Source: Hofstenia miamia (lineage: Eukaryota; Xenacoelomorpha; Acoela). Taken from it: a DNA stretch of 64,000 nt. This document shows, one piece after another, positions 13,101 through 23,214 of the stretch. A model generated the notes under the pieces. It searched no databases and was not told where the DNA came from. It saw only the letters and a list, made by a program, of their open reading frames with translations. Every line of letters begins with the position of its first letter. The first letter of the stretch is position 1. The stretch lies in the NCBI GenBank assembly GCA_004352715.1, contig SCFE01000033.1:1436110-1500109 (forward strand). Reading direction: 5' to 3'. Both the position numbers and the translations under genes were made by a program.

Positions 13101-15677
13101 GTGCTCTCATAGTTTGCATCTTCCGTTTTGAATTCTAGTCTGGCTGTGATGCGACGAATAATTGTCTAATTTAGTTCGTTTTGCGGAAATAAATTTTCTT
13201 CATTCGTAAACTAACACTGAAATGCAATGCGATATTAACCGTTAGCTTCACACATCCATAGCTGTACTTTAAGTTAAAGGAGGAAGCCGTAGCCACGTAA
13301 AAGTTACATTATCGACAAGAGACAAGCATATATAACATACTTTATAAAAATGTCAAAATTAGTCAAATACGTCAAAAAAACTGCATCAAACATAAATATG
13401 CAAGCCCGCGAAAAGCAGCTTAATAACACTCTTTCAACTTAAAGAGTTCAGCAAGGAAATTACCTAGCATCCATAATCTTGAACAAATTGTTAGATCTTC
13501 ATTATTCTCAACTAGTAAAGTTTTATGCAATCAGGATTGCACAAGCTTAGAAAATCCTCCCTATGACATGGGAAGTAGGCAAGGTGATCAAATTAATTTC
13601 TATAAATAATGGAATTACTTGAATATGCTCAGAAATAAACATTTAAAATGTTTCCTTTTTTATAAGCAGCTTAAATGGTTCAAAATTATTCACAGAGAGT
13701 TCCAGTGATTTAAGACATATTGAAAACTGTATTTTAACCTTCATATTTTGATGACCTTATCTGGGTAAGCAGTAGATGTTTCATTCAGTTATTGTTATAG
13801 AAATTCATGGTTGGTAGTAAATTTATCGCAAGGAAGTAAAAACCATAACTTTAAATGTTGCACATGTTATTAAAAAGAATTTTCACAAAATTCTGATGTT
13901 TTTAATGTGAAGTCGCCTAGCTCCAGCACCTATGGAATTATCATATCTCATCAGATGAGATAGCATCTTCTTTGTTAATTTTGATGATATTCGTTAATAT
14001 ACAAACTACTGTTTTCATTGGTAAATATTCATGGTGTTTTCAGTTGTAATAATATTTACGTGACAGGTAGCCTGGTTTTGATATTATTAAATTGTCTGAC
14101 AATTTTATGCAATTCAATTACAACAAAGTTGCAAATAGACCACGTTTGACTATTTTNCAACTTTGTAGTTATCAACTGAGTAATGGCCGTTAAAATGCTT
14201 TATGTTTGTTTAGATAAAATAATTCCTTTTCAGAAGCTCCTAGCCGTAGGATGCCATATAGTGTTCTGAAATGGCATAAAGAGCTCAGAAATAAACATTT
14301 AAAATGTTTCCTCTTTTATAAACAGCTTAAGTGGTTCAAAATTATTCACAGAGAGTTCCATTGATTTAAGACATATTGAAAACTGTATTTTAACCTTCAT
14401 ATTTTGATGACCTTATCTGGGTAAGCAGTAGATGTTCTCATTCTGTTATTGTTATAGAAATTCATGGTTGGTAGTAAATTTATCGCAAGGAAGTAAAAAA
14501 CATAACTTTAAATATTGCTCATATTATTAAAAATAATTTTCACAAAATTCTGATGTTTTTAATGTGAAGTCGCCTAGCTCCAGCGCCTATGGTATTATCG
14601 TATCTCATCAGATGAGATTGCATCTTCTTTGTTAATTTTGATGAAATTCGTTAATATACAAACTACTGTTTTCATTGGTAAATATTCATGGCGTTTTCAG
14701 TTGTAATAATATTTACGTGACAGGTAGCCTGGTTTTGATATTATTAAATTGTCTGACAATTCCATGCAATTCAATTAAAACTAAGTTGCAAATGGACCGC
14801 GTTTGATTATTTTCTTATAGAAGACATGGTTGTAATTTTAATGACCATTTATGGTTTCAGTCTTTCCAAAATTTTAGTCCCAGTAAATACAATGCGAGTT
14901 GATTGTCATACAGAATGAAACTTTACACAAATTTTACTTGAAGCCAAACCGGGCAATCGCCAAAAACAAACAAATCAGCTAATTTACTAATCTGACTTTT
15001 GGAACGATTCAAAGAAAAAATGGAATTAGGAGTTATTATTGCAATCAATGTGGTGCAACAATTTATTGCAGTTGGAATATTTTTATTGATAGTTGAAGAG
15101 CGCCAACAGCATGTTTCAAGAGAAATATACTGACATACAAGTTGCATAGTGAAATATAATGTATTTTTTGAATTAATGGCATTTAAATTCTAAAATCATG
15201 CGGATCTCAATTTTGCGTTGAAGCTATTGATCTGGATGTATTTGTCAATTTTAGATTCTGCAACAAGTAAAGAATGCCATTAATCCATGGATTAAATAAA
15301 GTTTCACCCAGAGCAAGTTTTCGATATTGTACTGTTCGTACTTATGTTTACTCGTGATAATATATAGCGTATTATTTTATTTGAAAAATTTATGATTTTG
15401 GATTTTCAACAAACATTTTAATTTCAATTGACTGAAAGAACCAATTATTGAACTTAATTTCTAGGGAGAAATCATTCGCGCGTTTAAAAATTGCATTCTT
15501 ATCCTGAAGAAGATGGTGAGTTTTTGTAAGAGTCATATTGAAGAAAATCATGATCTTCCGAGCTTGTTGTCAAAAGTGGTAAATAAAATGGATAGAGGAA
15601 TTGTAGCAGCTTCAAGTATATACATTGAATGTGCGCCTGTTGAAGAACACAAAGAGATTGACATAGGACCAATGTGA
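3987..15677 (+). CDS. MTR4/SKI2-like RNA helicase paralogue, ATPase motifs lost (join of four exons, 5' partial)
   Basis: Join 3987-4192, 7601-9117, 10122-10249, 15465-15677; every junction is GT-AG and the phases match (2, 1, 0), giving 687 residues to a TGA. Block order follows MTR4 (the nuclear exosome helicase): RVFFVSPSD, DVGLLTADV, IIFDNAHFLSDP, LPVVVFSF, a segment ending KKGYAVYHMGM, TLVVFD, then the C-terminal helical (DSHCT) block AALQWFNGKTFSEI and IVAASSIYI. Family members unwind RNA with ATP. Here Walker A GKT reads EKSD, DE(V/I)H reads DNAH, SAT reads SSS, motif V is degraded and the GRAGRRG motif is absent. The arch/KOW insertion is largely missing. I infer a non-catalytic paralogue, perhaps an RNA or exosome-adaptor binder. 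The N-terminus is not seen. A decaying duplicate is the alternative, but the 2-kb reading frame has no stop. Confidence 0.85.
4680..5535. repeat. Diverged copy of the hAT-like repeat found at 18234-19680
   Basis: Long stretches match the element at 18234-19680, for example the segments beginning AATAATTATTCCATGATAGA (4802 versus 18915) and the AGGCACA-TGGGCAATG motif (5050 versus 19146). The right end has the motif GGTCAGTACCGATCGGCTTC, also seen near 34823. Ends are too eroded to give a clear target duplication. No coding capacity seen. Confidence 0.65.
7246..7393 (+). repeat. AT-rich minisatellite, about five degenerate units
   Basis: Units of roughly 30-40 bp repeat the pattern TATTA-CACATTGCAACT followed by an A-rich spacer (for example near 7250, 7275, 7305, 7335 and 7362). 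Unit length and sequence vary. It lies inside helicase intron 1. Confidence 0.7.
7601..9117 (+). CDS. Large helicase exon: RecA1 end, RecA2 and shortened linker region
   Basis: Acceptor TTCTTTAG precedes it and donor GTAAGC follows; phase 2 in, phase 1 out. In order it carries DVGLLTADV, the Ib-like IMTVDCL, the motif II position DNAH, motif III position LSSSF, CHVIATSEYP (MTR4 has CHVIYTDYRP), motif IV VVVFSFRKETCEE, a conserved spacer with SPDEEQQ (MTR4: NTDEEKK), the YHMGM position (usually HHGGL), and an eroded motif V. After SSYHLSVSTML, which matches the family's FHLTYNMVL, only about 150 residues precede the C-terminal block, so most of the arch is missing. An apparent upstream ATG at 7590 lies in the intron. 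Confidence 0.85.
10122..10249 (+). CDS. Helicase exon: start of C-terminal DSHCT-type helical domain
   Basis: Acceptor AAATTTCAG, donor GTATTATG; phase 1 in, phase 0 out. The translation includes HLIDAALQWFNGKTFSEIYF, which lines up with the family's HLMDVVYTWATGATFAHICK. This is the best-preserved part of the protein, which argues that a structural role has outlived catalysis. Confidence 0.8.
10359..10713 (+). mobile_element. hAT-type MITE, CAGACTTGTCAACGAG family, best copy
   Basis: A 355-bp element starting CAGACTTGTCAACGAG and ending in the inverted sequence CTCGTTGACAAGTCTG. Flanks are GTGCTGCA on the left and GTGCTGTA on the right, an 8-bp duplication with one mismatch, as expected for hAT transposition. 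GC-rich subterminal runs of GCTCGGCTCGG and its complement flank an AT-rich centre. Other copies are at 16392-17586 (with gap), 37017-37354, 43075-43466, and a fragment near 38366. No coding capacity. Confidence 0.85.
10655..12074 (+). repeat. 1.42-kb duplicated block, copy 1
   Basis: Nearly identical to 12737-14156 across its full 1420 bp; I see only a handful of substitutions and two short indels near the start. It begins inside the right end of the MITE at 10359-10713. Non-coding. Confidence 0.9.
12401..12735 (+). repeat. Short tandem repeats beside a single-N join
   Basis: Three copies of a roughly 35-40-bp unit with the core GTTACAC-TTTTCTGATTGGTCGAG occur near 12404, 12442 and 12485. 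Further right, a 54-bp unit starting GGAATATTTCCAAGTAAAAA is repeated end to end (second copy begins near 12671) and a third copy is cut off by the N at 12736. The truncation looks like an assembler stopping inside a tandem repeat. Confidence 0.75.
12737..14156 (+). repeat. 1.42-kb duplicated block, copy 2, bounded by single Ns
   Basis: Near-identical to 10655-12074. Its ends coincide exactly with the single unknown bases at 12736 and 14157. This suggests a separately assembled haplotype or overlap contig placed in tandem, not a biological duplication. Confidence 0.85.
14283..15115 (+). repeat. Diverged third copy of the distal half of the 1.42-kb block
   Basis: Matches 11548 to about 12370 (CTCAGAAATAAACATTTAAA at the left, AGCGCCAA-AGCAT at the right) with many scattered substitutions. 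It extends beyond the copy-1 boundary at 12074, so it is an older, genuine duplication, distinct from the near-identical pair. Confidence 0.8.
15465..15677 (+). CDS. Terminal helicase exon with the conserved C-terminal helix and stop
   Basis: Acceptor TTTCTAG, phase 0 in, TGA at 15675-15677. It reads GEIIRAFKNCILILKKM, matching the MTR4/SKI2 segment EGSIIRCMRRLEELLRQM, and later MDRGIVAASSIYIE, matching KRDIVFAASLYL. Normal family members stop at or just after that YL; this protein has about 17 extra acidic residues. Confidence 0.85.
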   Translation, partial: GEIIRAFKNCILILKKMVSFCKSHIEENHDLPSLLSKVVNKMDRGIVAASSIYIECAPVEEHKEIDIGPM

Positions 15678-15791
15678 TTCAAAACCATTATTTTTCATTT
15701 GTTGTGTTTCTGTCAAAATTATCATTTTATAAATGTTTTTAGAATTTTAGGATTCAGCAAAGATTTTGTTGTTCCTATGATAATGATATGT

Positions 15792-15816
15792 AATAAATTA
15801 TTATTGTTCAAATAAA
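15792..15816 (+). terminator. Candidate polyadenylation signals of the helicase gene
   Basis: Two AATAAA hexamers lie at about 15792-15797 and 15811-15816, 115-140 bp after the helicase stop codon, in AT-rich sequence. Their position suits the 3' end of the transcript, but AATAAA is frequent by chance at this base composition. Confidence 0.45.
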
Positions 15817-16391
15817 TTATCAAAAAATAAGTTCTGGTCACTGAAATGGAAAAAATATATCTTCATGGTTCTAGATTTTAAAAGTTATTATAATTTCAAT
15901 GCAAAGTCTAAGGTTAAGATGAAAATTGTAAGACATAAAGAAATGCTATTTTTGCATTTTCATGCCAAAGTGCTCATAATTTATAAAGCTATATGCCATA
16001 GGTCAATACACACTTTATCAATATCAATGACTTTGCCAAATGAATTTTTGGCGATATACAATATACCAGAGCTTAAAAAATAATCATGTCACAGATGCAG
16101 TTTCTTATGCTGATGCCAAACCTGAAAAAAAAGAACAACCATTGTATTCTTAGTATAATAATAGCAATCTATTCGTCTAAATTTATTTTTAATCCGATGA
16201 TTAACTCATCATAATATTCATGAAATGTAGATTAACGAACAACAGAGTTATCTCTTAATATACACGTTTTACGTATTTTTAGTTTTTTTATTGGCAACTT
16301 TCCTAAAAATTTTATATACAATTTCTTGTTTTTAATAGTAATATTGCTCCATTTCATCTTACCAGCCGCGAGGGCAACATATGGCTTGGAG

Positions 16392-17586
16392 AGACTTGTC
16401 AACGAGCCGACATTTCCAAGCTCGGCTCGGCTCCTCTCGTTTAAATTGTGTGTAAGTAATCTGCATATTTTAAATACTTATTCAGACTCTATGATGTTTG
16501 TCTTAACACTTTGTCCACATGATATTTTACATTTTATTTGTACTTGTTCATAAATTGTGTTTTGCTTACACAANNNNNNNNNNNNNNNNNNNNNNNNNNN
16601 NNNNNNNNNNNNNNNNNNNNNNNNNNNNNNNNNNNNNNNNNNNNNNNNNNNNNNNNNNNNNNNNNNNNNNNNNNNNNNNNNNNNNNNNNNNNNNNNNNNN
16701 NNNNNNNNNNNNNNNNNNNNNNNNNNNNNNNNNNNNNNNNNNNNNNNNNNNNNNNNNNNNNNNNNNNNNNNNNNNNNNNNNNNNNNNNNNNNNNNNNNNN
16801 NNNNNNNNNNNNNNNNNNNNNNNNNNNNNNNNNNNNNNNNNNNNNNNNNNNNNNNNNNNNNNNNNNNNNNNNNNNNNNNNNNNNNNNNNNNNNNNNNNNN
16901 NNNNNNNNNNNNNNNNNNNNNNNNNNNNNNNNNNNNNNNNNNNNNNNNNNNNNNNNNNNNNNNNNNNNNNNNNNNNNNNNNNNNNNNNNNNNNNNNNNNN
17001 NNNNNNNNNNNNNNNNNNNNNNNNNNNNNNNNNNNNNNNNNNNNNNNNNNNNNNNNNNNNNNNNNNNNNNNNNNNNNNNNNNNNNNNNNNNNNNNNNNNN
17101 NNNNNNNNNNNNNNNNNNNNNNNNNNNNNNNNNNNNNNNNNNNNNNNNNNNNNNNNNNNNNNNNNNNNNNNNNNNNNNNNNNNNNNNNNNNNNNNNNNNN
17201 NNNNNNNNNNNNNNNNNNNNNNNNNNNNNNNNNNNNNNNNNNNNNNNNNNNNNNNNNNNNNNNNNNNNNNNNNNNNNNNNNNNNNNNNNNNNNNNNNNNN
17301 NNNNNNNNNNNNNNNNNNNNNNNNNNNNNNNNNNNNNNNNNNNNNNNNNNNNNNNNNNNNNNNNNNNNNNNNNNNNNNNNNNNNNNNNNNNNNNNNNNNN
17401 NNNNNNNNNNNNNNNNNNNNNNNNNNNNNNNNNNNNNNNNNNNNNNNNNNNNNNNNNNNNNNNNNNNNNNNNNNNNNNNNNNNNNNNNNNNNNNNNNNNN
17501 NNNNNNNNNNNNNNNNNNNNNNNNNNNNNNNNNNNNNNNNNNNNNNNNNNNNNNNNNNNNNNAAGCTCGGCTGGTTGACAAGTCTG
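16392..17586 (+). mobile_element. CAGACTTGTCAACGAG-family hAT MITE interrupted by a 989-N gap
   Basis: The left end (AGACTTGTCAACGAGCCGAC from 16392) and the right end (GCTCGGCTGGTTGACAAGTCTG to about 17586) face each other across the gap 16574-17562. Apparent open reading frames crossing the gap are only runs of unknown residues. The gap may hide a longer member of the family. Confidence 0.7.
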
Positions 17587-18225
17587 GGCTGGCCCTATTG
17601 CAAAATATTGGTTTGTTTTCAAATGTGATTAAGGTAAGAATAGAAAAGAAAACTTCTTGCTTTATTAAGATGATTGTCATTAATTAAAGAAGACTGTTAT
17701 AAAAAATACAAAATCACTATGAAAACAACCCAACAATAATGCGAATTTTGACAAATTGACATCATAAACAATAATAGTTAGTTTTGGCAGCTCAAAAATG
17801 ATATTCTAAGTAATTCAAGGATTCTAATTTAAATGTATGTCACTCATATTCTCGGATTGGCAAATTCAATCCAAATGTTTTTAGCTTAGGTCATATCAAA
17901 ACCATGCGCACTTTAGTAAAATAGTCAAGAATTAGCAACATTGATTTCTATTTTAAAGAAACAATCATTAATCAGGAAAGGGATTATAAAATTATTGCAA
18001 ATATTTATTCATAACGAATAATTCGAAGTATGCTATACAAATTTATGGGAACTAGAGTGCTTAAGAAATATGTATGGACGAGTAGGGACACCTCGGAATC
18101 ATATATGAAATTGCAGTAAACCGTTTTCTGCACAGTTAGATCGTATATATAGCTTTGCCCCTCTAATCCAATAAACATTAGATCTTCTTAGAATGTGTTA
18201 ACATAGTCGTTAACTGCTGGGATAG
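17587..18225. other. Intergenic, nothing recognised
   Basis: AT-rich sequence between the gapped MITE and the hAT element. No exon, repeat array or RNA gene is apparent by eye. Confidence 0.5.
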
Positions 18226-18233
18226 TTATAGAC

Positions 18234-19680
18234 CAGAGATGCAACCTGGTCACAAATCATCCCCGGTGGCCCGTTGGACAACAATTTAAGTAAAAAACGA
18301 TTGTTAAGCAAAAGACTACATCTTAGATTTCAAAAACATTTTGCTTAGTAGTCAAGCAGCGCAATCTTCTCTGTAGCTCAAAAATTGTGATATTGATCTG
18401 GGGATAATGTAAATTATCTTACGTTTGAGAATATTCCCGATGATGCTGGTTTTGTTTCCCATCCAGGGGAATCTCATTATCAATATTGAGTAAAACCATT
18501 TGGATGTTGGGTGTTCTCCAATCTAGATATTATCGAACGAAATTGTGAAAATGAAAGGAGAATGTAGGCCTACATCTGTTTGAATTGGTAATGACTGGAT
18601 ATGTGGTGTGAAATAGACTGCTTAACAAGGATGCAATAACTGAGACATCAAGCCTTGATGCATGAAAATGTTATTTAAGTTTTTCATCTATTGTATCATT
18701 TAAAAAAATTGTCAATGCATTGAATTTTTTCGTATTCATCGGTTCAAGTATGTTTTTGACTTGCTGTAGCCGGCACTGCTGTTTAAGTTATCGGATTAAA
18801 CCGACATATCTTATTATTCATTTAAAGACACAAACCAAAAAATCGAGATAATTCAATTCACCCAATGCAAATTTTAATAACGTGTGTTGTTTGATTATTC
18901 GTAATCCTAGATAAATAATTATTCCATGATAGATTCCATGGGATTACTTCCAAACATCGATGATGATGAATTTGAATCTTAATTTCAGGCATAATTAATA
19001 AGCAAAGCTTAACGCTCGTGATAATCCAGAAATCAAAATAATTCCATCAAAGTTAAAATTCCGCCACCCTTAGTAAATTCAATGTGACGTTTACTATGAA
19101 AAATAATCTAAATGAATTTTGAGATCTGATCGATTTGTGACTTTAGAGGCACAATGGGCAATGAGCATGTTTTCTAACAGTTTCTATAAGTTCTAAACAA
19201 TTACTGTTACACTTCATTCACAACATATAAGAGTCAAAGTTAAATGGAGAGTTACAAATAAATATGGTGTTATATTTAGATACTTAAATATTTGGAGTGT
19301 CATTTAAAGAATTTATGCCACTGAATGTTCAATTGCATCATAATGTTATGCACTTGTAATTATTAAAAAAAGGCGACTTGGCCACGTTAGTAAATTGCAT
19401 ATGTGATCGACTAACTTTTTCGCACAACCGCACAGTCTACATAAGTGCATTTACAAGCACATTTTTGTAAATATAACTGTGGTAATTGCCATGTGCTTTG
19501 GCAGCTTGATCAAAGACACATCTCAAAGGAACCTGCTTTTGCCGCTGAAGCGAAATTAAGGATGACCAGATCCGTTTCTGTCAAGTGGTCAGCACCGACC
19601 TGTTCTCATCTCTGTGCAGAGGGCTTTGTCAAAGTATTGACACTTCGACCCGATTGACCTAAGACCTGGTTGCATCTTTG
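18234..19680. mobile_element. Non-autonomous hAT element with an exact 8-bp target duplication
   Basis: The element begins CAGAGATGCAACCTGGTC and ends GACCTGGTTGCATCTTTG, imperfect inverted repeats. The flanks TTATAGAC (18226-18233) and TTATAGAC (19681-19688) are identical, the 8-bp duplication typical of hAT transposition. A second GC-richer inverted motif (GGTCAGCACCGACC) lies near the right end at about 19588. No transposase frame is present. A related diverged copy is at 4680-5535 and a fragment near 34795-34850. Confidence 0.85.
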
Positions 19681-19725
19681 TTATAGACTTTATTTGGAAG
19701 TGTTGAGGATGGCCTATATACACAA

Positions 19726-19866
19726 TATATATATATATATATANNNNNNNNNNNNNNNNNNNNNNNNNNNNNNNNNNNNNNNNNNNNNNNNNNNNNNNNN
19801 NNNNNNNNNNNNNNNNNNNNNNNNNNNNNNNNNNNNNNNNNNNNNNNNNNNNNNNNNNNNTATATA
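19726..19866. repeat. (TA)n microsatellite containing a 117-N gap
   Basis: TA dinucleotides run into the gap from both sides (gap 19744-19860). The same arrangement occurs at 30609-30908 and 56022-57057, so TA tracts are the main cause of assembly failure here. Confidence 0.9.
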
Positions 19867-20117
19867 TATTAGGTCAGCCAGCAGCCAGAAACTTTAGACG
19901 GCGGAAGCCGATTGATAACTAAAACTATATCAAGACAAACAAAGAAAGGTGTCATGATATCGAAACAGCATCCAATGTCGTTAATGTTATTAGTGACGCT
20001 TAACACTGATTAGGTCTTATCAATCGGATGGCCTGAAATTGCATTTGAAACCTTTTTGGAGCTTGGTTACTTTTCCTTTTCTTCTTGATTCTTAAAGGAT
20101 TATTATATAATATATAT

Positions 20118-21458
20118 ACAGGGTGGCTATAAAGTCACGCAGTTTTTAAATTGTTCGTTGTTTGTTGTTATAAGCTAATAATAATATGCAAATGACTTTA
20201 ATGTGACCTTTGAGCATTCTAATTTTAATTGATGTATAAATATGGAGATTTACAATCTATTTTCTCTAGTTTAGTAATGGATTTGCAAACCCGTGTCAAA
20301 TTAGTTTCTTGTTATTATAGAAGTAATAATTCACCGATACAAACCCTTCCTCTGTTTTGTAAGGAAAATTCTACGAAAATGCCATGTACGCCAACATCAC
20401 TCACTTGGCTTATTACTCGCTTTGAGGAAACAGGGAGTTTTCATGATTTGCAAAAAAGCGGACGTCCGTCAGTGTCCTAAGAGACAATCGATAATGTCAA
20501 ATCAATAACTTTAGTGGAAAGAGCTGCCGAGAACACTCATGACATTTGCAGCAGCACAATAATATCAAGAGATACATAGATTCCTAAATCCACAGTTAAG
20601 AAAATTCTACGACAACATCTTCGTGATAAACCTTATTGTGTACGCCGTGTTCAGGAACTCAAAGAAAGCGATTATGAAAAAAGAATGAATTTTGCCAATT
20701 TTTTAATTGAAAAATGTCACAATGATAATGAATTCCTCAAAAGAATTTTGTGGAGTGATGAAGCACATTTCTTTCTTGATGGATGTGTGTATACACGTAA
20801 TTGTGTGATATGGGATTCAGTCAATCCCCATGTAACAACAACATCTTCTTTGCATCCCCAGAAAGTAACTGTATGGGCAGGATTCACATCTGAAACAATT
20901 CTTCCACCATATTTTTTTGATGATGCTATTAATGGAGATCGTTACCTTCATATGTTAAGAGAACACCTCATTCCAAATTTAAGAAGAAAGTGAATTCTAA
21001 ACAAAGTTACATTTCAGCAAGATGGTGCTCCTCCACACATAAAAAATTCTGTAAAAAATTTTCTATCTAGTCAATTTGGGAGCAAAATAATCAGTCGCCA
21101 CTATGAACAACCTTGGCCACCACGATCACCAGATTTATCACCGGCCGATTACTGGTTCTGGGGGACACTGAAACATCGTGTTCACATTCGTAGTCCATCG
21201 ACTATGGTCGAATTGAAGCAGTTTATATCAGAAGAAATAACTGCTATATCAAGAGAAGAATTATCGAAAAGTTGCGAAAATGTCCTCTTCAGACTTGAAG
21301 CTTTAAGAAGATGTGGAGGTGGTCATTTTGAACACCTTTTGTGTTAATATAAAATTTAGTTAGTTGCTTGCTTAAACATTTTTTGTTTCTAATTAATATA
21401 TTATATTTTACCGAAATTATAGTTCCTTGAAATTCTGCGTGACTTTATAGCCACCCTG
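20118..21458 (+). mobile_element. Near-intact DD41D (rosa-like) IS630/Tc1/mariner element
   Basis: A 1341-bp element with 24-bp perfect terminal inverted repeats beginning CAGGGTGGCTATAAAGTC and a TA at each flank (20116-20117, 21459-21460), the standard target duplication of this superfamily. It encloses one transposase frame. Perfect termini and absence of indels point to recent insertion. Confidence 0.9.
20277..21347 (+). pseudogene. DD41D mariner-superfamily transposase with three premature stops
   Basis: One continuous frame of 357 codons from ATG to TAA is broken only by TAA at 20478, TAG at 20577 and TGA at 20991; no frameshift is needed. The N-terminal part has helix-turn-helix features typical of this superfamily. 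Catalytic positions are WSDEAHF, FQQDGAPPH and SPDLSPADYWFW. Exactly 41 residues separate the second and third aspartates, the spacing of the DD41D (rosa) group, not classical mariner DD34D. It ends GGGHFEHLLC, a common C-terminal signature. The element cannot make active enzyme as written, though reads should be checked for polymorphic stops. Confidence 0.9.
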
Positions 21459-21719
21459 TATATATATAATCAACACCATTAATTAAAACAACCTAAACTA
21501 ACATACCAAAGAAAACAAAGTTTTTAATTAAAACTCTCAATTAAAAAAATTGAAATTTATACATTGGATAGTTTGATAAACGAAATGGTACTGTCATAAT
21601 TGATAAGAAATCAAAAATGAATGAAATTCTAAAAGATAAACTAAATTTAAAGAAATTATTCCAAAATTAATTACTTAATGCACATTGAAAATAAATTCAA
21701 TGAAAAGATACTAAAAATG

Positions 21720-22990
21720 AAAAGCAAAGGTGATGTTTAATAGATAATATTAGACGTGTTATTAGTCAACCATCAACATTGCATCGTTTTGCAAGAGTTT
21801 ACAAAAATAGAAAATATCCACCTCTTCGATCAATTTTATCAATGGTAAATTATGTCAAGTATAATCTTAGCAAATGGTTAGACGATTTTTTTTAAAAAAG
21901 TTTATCTTGAAATTTTATTTTGATTCATTTCAATTCATAAATGACTTAAACAGATTGTATTAGTAAGCTCTGATGACAAGAGCTAAATTTACTATTTGTC
22001 GTCATTAATTCCAACAAATGATATTGAAATAAGCAAAGAAACTTTGAAAGAACTACTTTAAATCGCTTGTCTTAACAACTTATATATATTTAATAACAAA
22101 ATATATCACCAAGTAGAAGGCATGTCGATGGGTTCGCCTATTGGACCAACTATGGCACAATTTGCAATGAACACTATTCAGAAAAAATTCAAAAAAACTC
22201 ATTTTTGTTTTATAAGAGATTTATTGATGATATTTTTGCAATATTTGATGAGAAGGGAAAGGCAAATGGATTTTTTAGTTAACTAAATCAAAAAATGAAT
22301 GAAATTAAAGTTACAAGTGAGTTCGCAGACAAGAATATAAGCTTCTTTTTAGGCATTGAAATTGAAAACATAAATAAGTGTTTTGAATGAAGACTTCATT
22401 TTAAGAAAACGAGTACAGGACTTAGCATCTATTTTACATCATATTGCGACAAGAAGTAAAAACTAACACCATAAAAGCAATTTGCGACAGAATTATAAAA
22501 TTATCATCAATTGAAAACTGATAAAGCATGCATTCGATCAAGTTTTTGAAATATTTTCTAAGAATGCTTATCCTCATAAAATAATTATAGGCGTTGTTTC
22601 AAAGTGTGTTCTACATCCGTCAAAATCCATTGAAGAAATGAACCTACAAGTTAAAAAAAATTATTGGAAATTACCGTACATTCAACACAAAGTTACGTCA
22701 TTGAAGAACATTTTACTATACCGCCAATATTTCAATAATACAAAACAAAAAATATATATTCAAAAATAAAAATCAAATTCCAAAGGAACGTGTTTCATCA
22801 ATTGTCTATAAATATAAGTATGAAAATTGCAATAAATAGTACATTGATGAAACAGTTCGACATTTTAAAAAGAGAATAAAAGAACATCTTAGTATATATT
22901 TAAGTACAGAAATCTACCCATATCCTCACGAATTTAAAGAAAATAATTTTAATATCATTATAAAAAACAGAAAACAGTAAAATAGCAGTA
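21720..22990 (+). mobile_element. Degenerate Penelope-like retroelement (RT and GIY-YIG region)
   Basis: Fragmented frames include RKYPPLRSILS, GMSMGSPIGPTMAQ (the RT block with xMGSPxxP) and FYKRFIDDIFAIF (the catalytic DD block), followed by FLGIEIEN and, near 22800, YKYENCNK and HFKKRIKEHL, consistent with the C-terminal GIY-YIG endonuclease region of Penelope-like elements. Several stops and frameshifts are present. Exact termini are not visible; sequence to about 23210 may belong to it. Confidence 0.75.
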
Positions 22991-23214
22991 GCCATCATAT
23001 TAAGAAAAAAATCAAAACTATATTATAAATAAGCAATTTCACTACATTAAGCGAACTTATTTGTTTTCGTTAATGCATGTATATGTAATTTTTTCAGAAA
23101 TTAGTGTAGTAATTTTGTGAAGTTTCTTTTGTCGCAATATTGTATTCTGACGATGACCCATACATTGTTGAAGTGCATCAATAAGTTCTTATAGACTAAA
23201 ATGAATTTATATAT

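Larger units (their letters stand above)
10250..15464 (+). other. Helicase intron 3 (5.2 kb), repeat-filled
   Basis: Begins GTATTATG and ends TTTCTAG. It holds the hAT MITE at 10359-10713, the 1.42-kb duplicated blocks, a diverged third partial copy, short tandem repeats near 12401-12735 and two single-N joins. No coding exon is visible. If the 1.42-kb duplication is an assembly artefact the true intron is correspondingly shorter. Confidence 0.75.

Noticed and set aside
15865-16083. Open stretch after the helicase stop
   Set aside because: Lies in the probable 3' flank, beyond two AATAAA signals, with no recognisable protein features.
16478-17687. Long open frames across 16574-17562
   Set aside because: They consist of unknown residues translated from a gap; only a few real codons at each end are present.
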